Below, in pieces: positions 36,874-37,858 of a stretch of 37,858 nt of DNA; within the stretch, counting starts at the first letter, position 1; each line of letters begins with the position of its first letter. The translations under genes and the position numbers were made by a program. The notes under the pieces were generated by a model. That model had not been told where the DNA came from. It did no database searches and worked only from the letters and a program-made list of their open reading frames with translations. The DNA comes from Acidovorax soli (GTDB lineage: Bacteria > Pseudomonadota > Gammaproteobacteria > Burkholderiales > Burkholderiaceae_C): NCBI RefSeq assembly GCF_900107605.1, contig NZ_FNQJ01000032.1, forward strand, positions 1 to 37,858, written 5' to 3'.

Positions 36874-37601
36874 CCGACGCCCCGGACGGTGACGATCAGC
36901 TCCGGGTGTCGGGGGTCTTTTTCCATCTTCTCGCGCAAGCGGGCCACCAGCACATCGACGGTGCGGTCGCTCGGATCCCACGAGCGGTGGAAAACCTGCT
37001 GCATCAGGCGCTCGCGTTCCACCGCAGTCCCGAGGTGCCGGGCCAGCGCGGCAAGCAGATCAAACTCGCCCCGGGTCAGTATCTCCTGGTGCCCATTCGC
37101 CGCGGTGAGCTTGCGCTGCGCCAGGTCCAGCGTCCATTGGCCCAGCTTGCGTTGCAGCCCGGACACGCCTGCTGCCGAAACCGGACGGAGGCGCCGCAGG
37201 ACGATCTTGACCCGCGCGAGCAGTTCGCGCGCGTTGAAGGGTTTGGTGACGTAATCATCGGCGCCGGACTCCAGGCCCACGATCTTGTCGATGTCGTCAT
37301 TGCGGCCTGTCACCAGGATGAGGCCGATGCTGGCGTTGTGGGCGCGGAGCTCCCGCGCTAGTTCGAGACCGTCACGACCGGGTAGGCCGATGTCCAGCAG
37401 TACCACATCGGTGGGGTGCTGGCGCAGGCAGTCCCACATTTCATCGCCATTGGCCGCCACCCGGACGCAGTAGCCTTCCCGCTCAAAGTAGGCCTTGACC
37501 CGTGTACAGGTCATAGGATCGTCGTCGACGACAAGGAGGCTGTGTGCGGCAGACAAGATGTTCGGATTTTCCCGTGTTTTGATCGGATCGAAGGTCGTCA
37601 T
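36843..37601 (-). CDS. torR: TorR-like OmpR-family response regulator
   Basis: This 252-residue regulator has a receiver with VVDDDP, phosphoacceptor Asp70 in LLDIGLPGRDG and Lys120 in VTKPF, and a winged-helix domain ending VTVRGVGYLLADN. It is longer at the N-terminus than E. coli TorR by about 18 residues. It is the expected partner of the TorS-like kinase, which is convergent with it and overlaps by 31 bp. A perfect TATAAT on the minus strand lies only 11 bp before the ATG, so the transcript could be leaderless or the true start could lie further in. An IS256-like element begins about 80 bp upstream. Confidence 0.9.
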   Translation of the reverse strand: MTTFDPIKTRENPNILSAAHSLLVVDDDPMTCTRVKAYFEREGYCVRVAANGDEMWDCLRQHPTDVVLLDIGLPGRDGLELARELRAHNASIGLILVTGRNDDIDKIVGLESGADDYVTKPFNARELLARVKIVLRRLRPVSAAGVSGLQRKLGQWTLDLAQRKLTAANGHQEILTRGEFDLLAALARHLGTAVERERLMQQVFHRSWDPSDRTVDVLVARLREKMEKDPRHPELIVTVRGVGYLLADNAAS

Positions 37602-37626
37602 CGGTTCTGAAAATTATATGGAACCG
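37602..37626 (-). promoter_or_regulatory. Inverted repeat with TATAAT immediately before torR
   Basis: CGGTTC (37602-37607) and GAACCG (37621-37626) flank a 13-bp AT-rich centre that contains TATAAT on the minus strand (37613-37618). No good -35 is seen at 17 bp. This fits an operator over a promoter, possibly autoregulatory, but is unproven. Confidence 0.35.
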
Positions 37627-37680
37627 GAGTTTGGCTGGAGGTGAATGACGGCGAAACTGCCGCCGTGCTTCCCACAGCGG

Positions 37681-37858
37681 GAGCCTGTCAGAAAGTTTGT
37701 GTGTGAGGCATAGCATGTCAACAAGGAGCATGAATGCCACGCAAGACGAAGACCACCGCATCAGCGGACAAGGCGGCGCAGCCGCAATTCTCAGCCGAGC
37801 TGCTTGAGCAACTCATTCCCGGGCCAGTCACGCCAGCCGAGCTTGAGGGCATCTTCCA
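37681..37858 (+). mobile_element. IS256-family insertion sequence, left end (incomplete)
   Basis: The sequence starting near GAGCCTGTCAGAAAGTTTGTG resembles the left end of IS256-like elements, and a transposase gene starts about 50 bp inside. The exact left boundary and the target duplication cannot be set because the right end lies outside the window. Confidence 0.6.
37734..37858 (+). CDS. IS256-family transposase, N-terminal part
   Basis: Only about 41 residues are in the window, starting MPRKTKTTASADKAAQ and containing the family N-terminal segment ELLEQLIPGPVTPAELEGIF, which precedes the DDE catalytic domain in mutator-type transposases. An AAGGAG site lies upstream of the ATG at 37734. 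The gene runs off the end of the window, so whether it is intact is unknown. Confidence 0.8.
   Translation, partial: MPRKTKTTASADKAAQPQFSAELLEQLIPGPVTPAELEGIF

Overview
The window looks like a chromosomal segment of a GC-rich betaproteobacterium of the Comamonadaceae (Acidovorax-like). The reasons are the protein families, an Entner-Doudoroff (ED) sugar cluster, a Bug-type solute receptor, and two families of intergenic repeats that I associate with this family. The species is inferred; no database was searched.

Layout. 1-2354: the end of etfB, etfA and an orphan Bug receptor. 2480-5658: an RpiR/HexR-type repressor, divergent from transaldolase, then a KAS III-like enzyme. 5879-15225: a TctDE-like two-component system, divergent from a sugar uptake operon (binding protein, LamB-type porin, two permeases, ATPase), followed by glucokinase and a VOC protein. 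15272-22113: zwf, pgi, an SMP-30-type lactonase, edd and eda. Together these genes import a sugar, phosphorylate it and degrade it through the ED route. HexR-like operators (arms TGTAA-N5-TTACA) occur at five points and suggest one regulon.

22158-25880 is a tightly packed minus-strand operon for an SHP-type cytochrome c, a dihaem cytochrome c, a cytochrome b561-like membrane protein and a QseBC-like two-component system. An FNR/Anr-like box lies upstream. 26158-26490 is a small DUF805 membrane protein. 26575-28839 is groES-groEL with a sigma-32-like promoter, a perfect CIRCE operator and a roughly 140-nt imperfect hairpin filling most of the space between the two genes.

28840-29262 has no convincing gene. 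29263-37601 is a trimethylamine-N-oxide (TMAO) respiration locus: mobB, a TorA-like molybdoenzyme carrying its own C-terminal haem c domain, a TorT-like sensor protein, a TorS-like hybrid kinase and a TorR-like regulator. No torC or torD is present in the window. The window ends inside an IS256-family transposase inserted just upstream of torR.

I found no CRISPR array, tRNA, rRNA or clearly unprecedented system. The most unusual items are the TorA-haem fusion, the groES-groEL hairpin, the HexR-site network and the SHP operon coupled to a two-component system.
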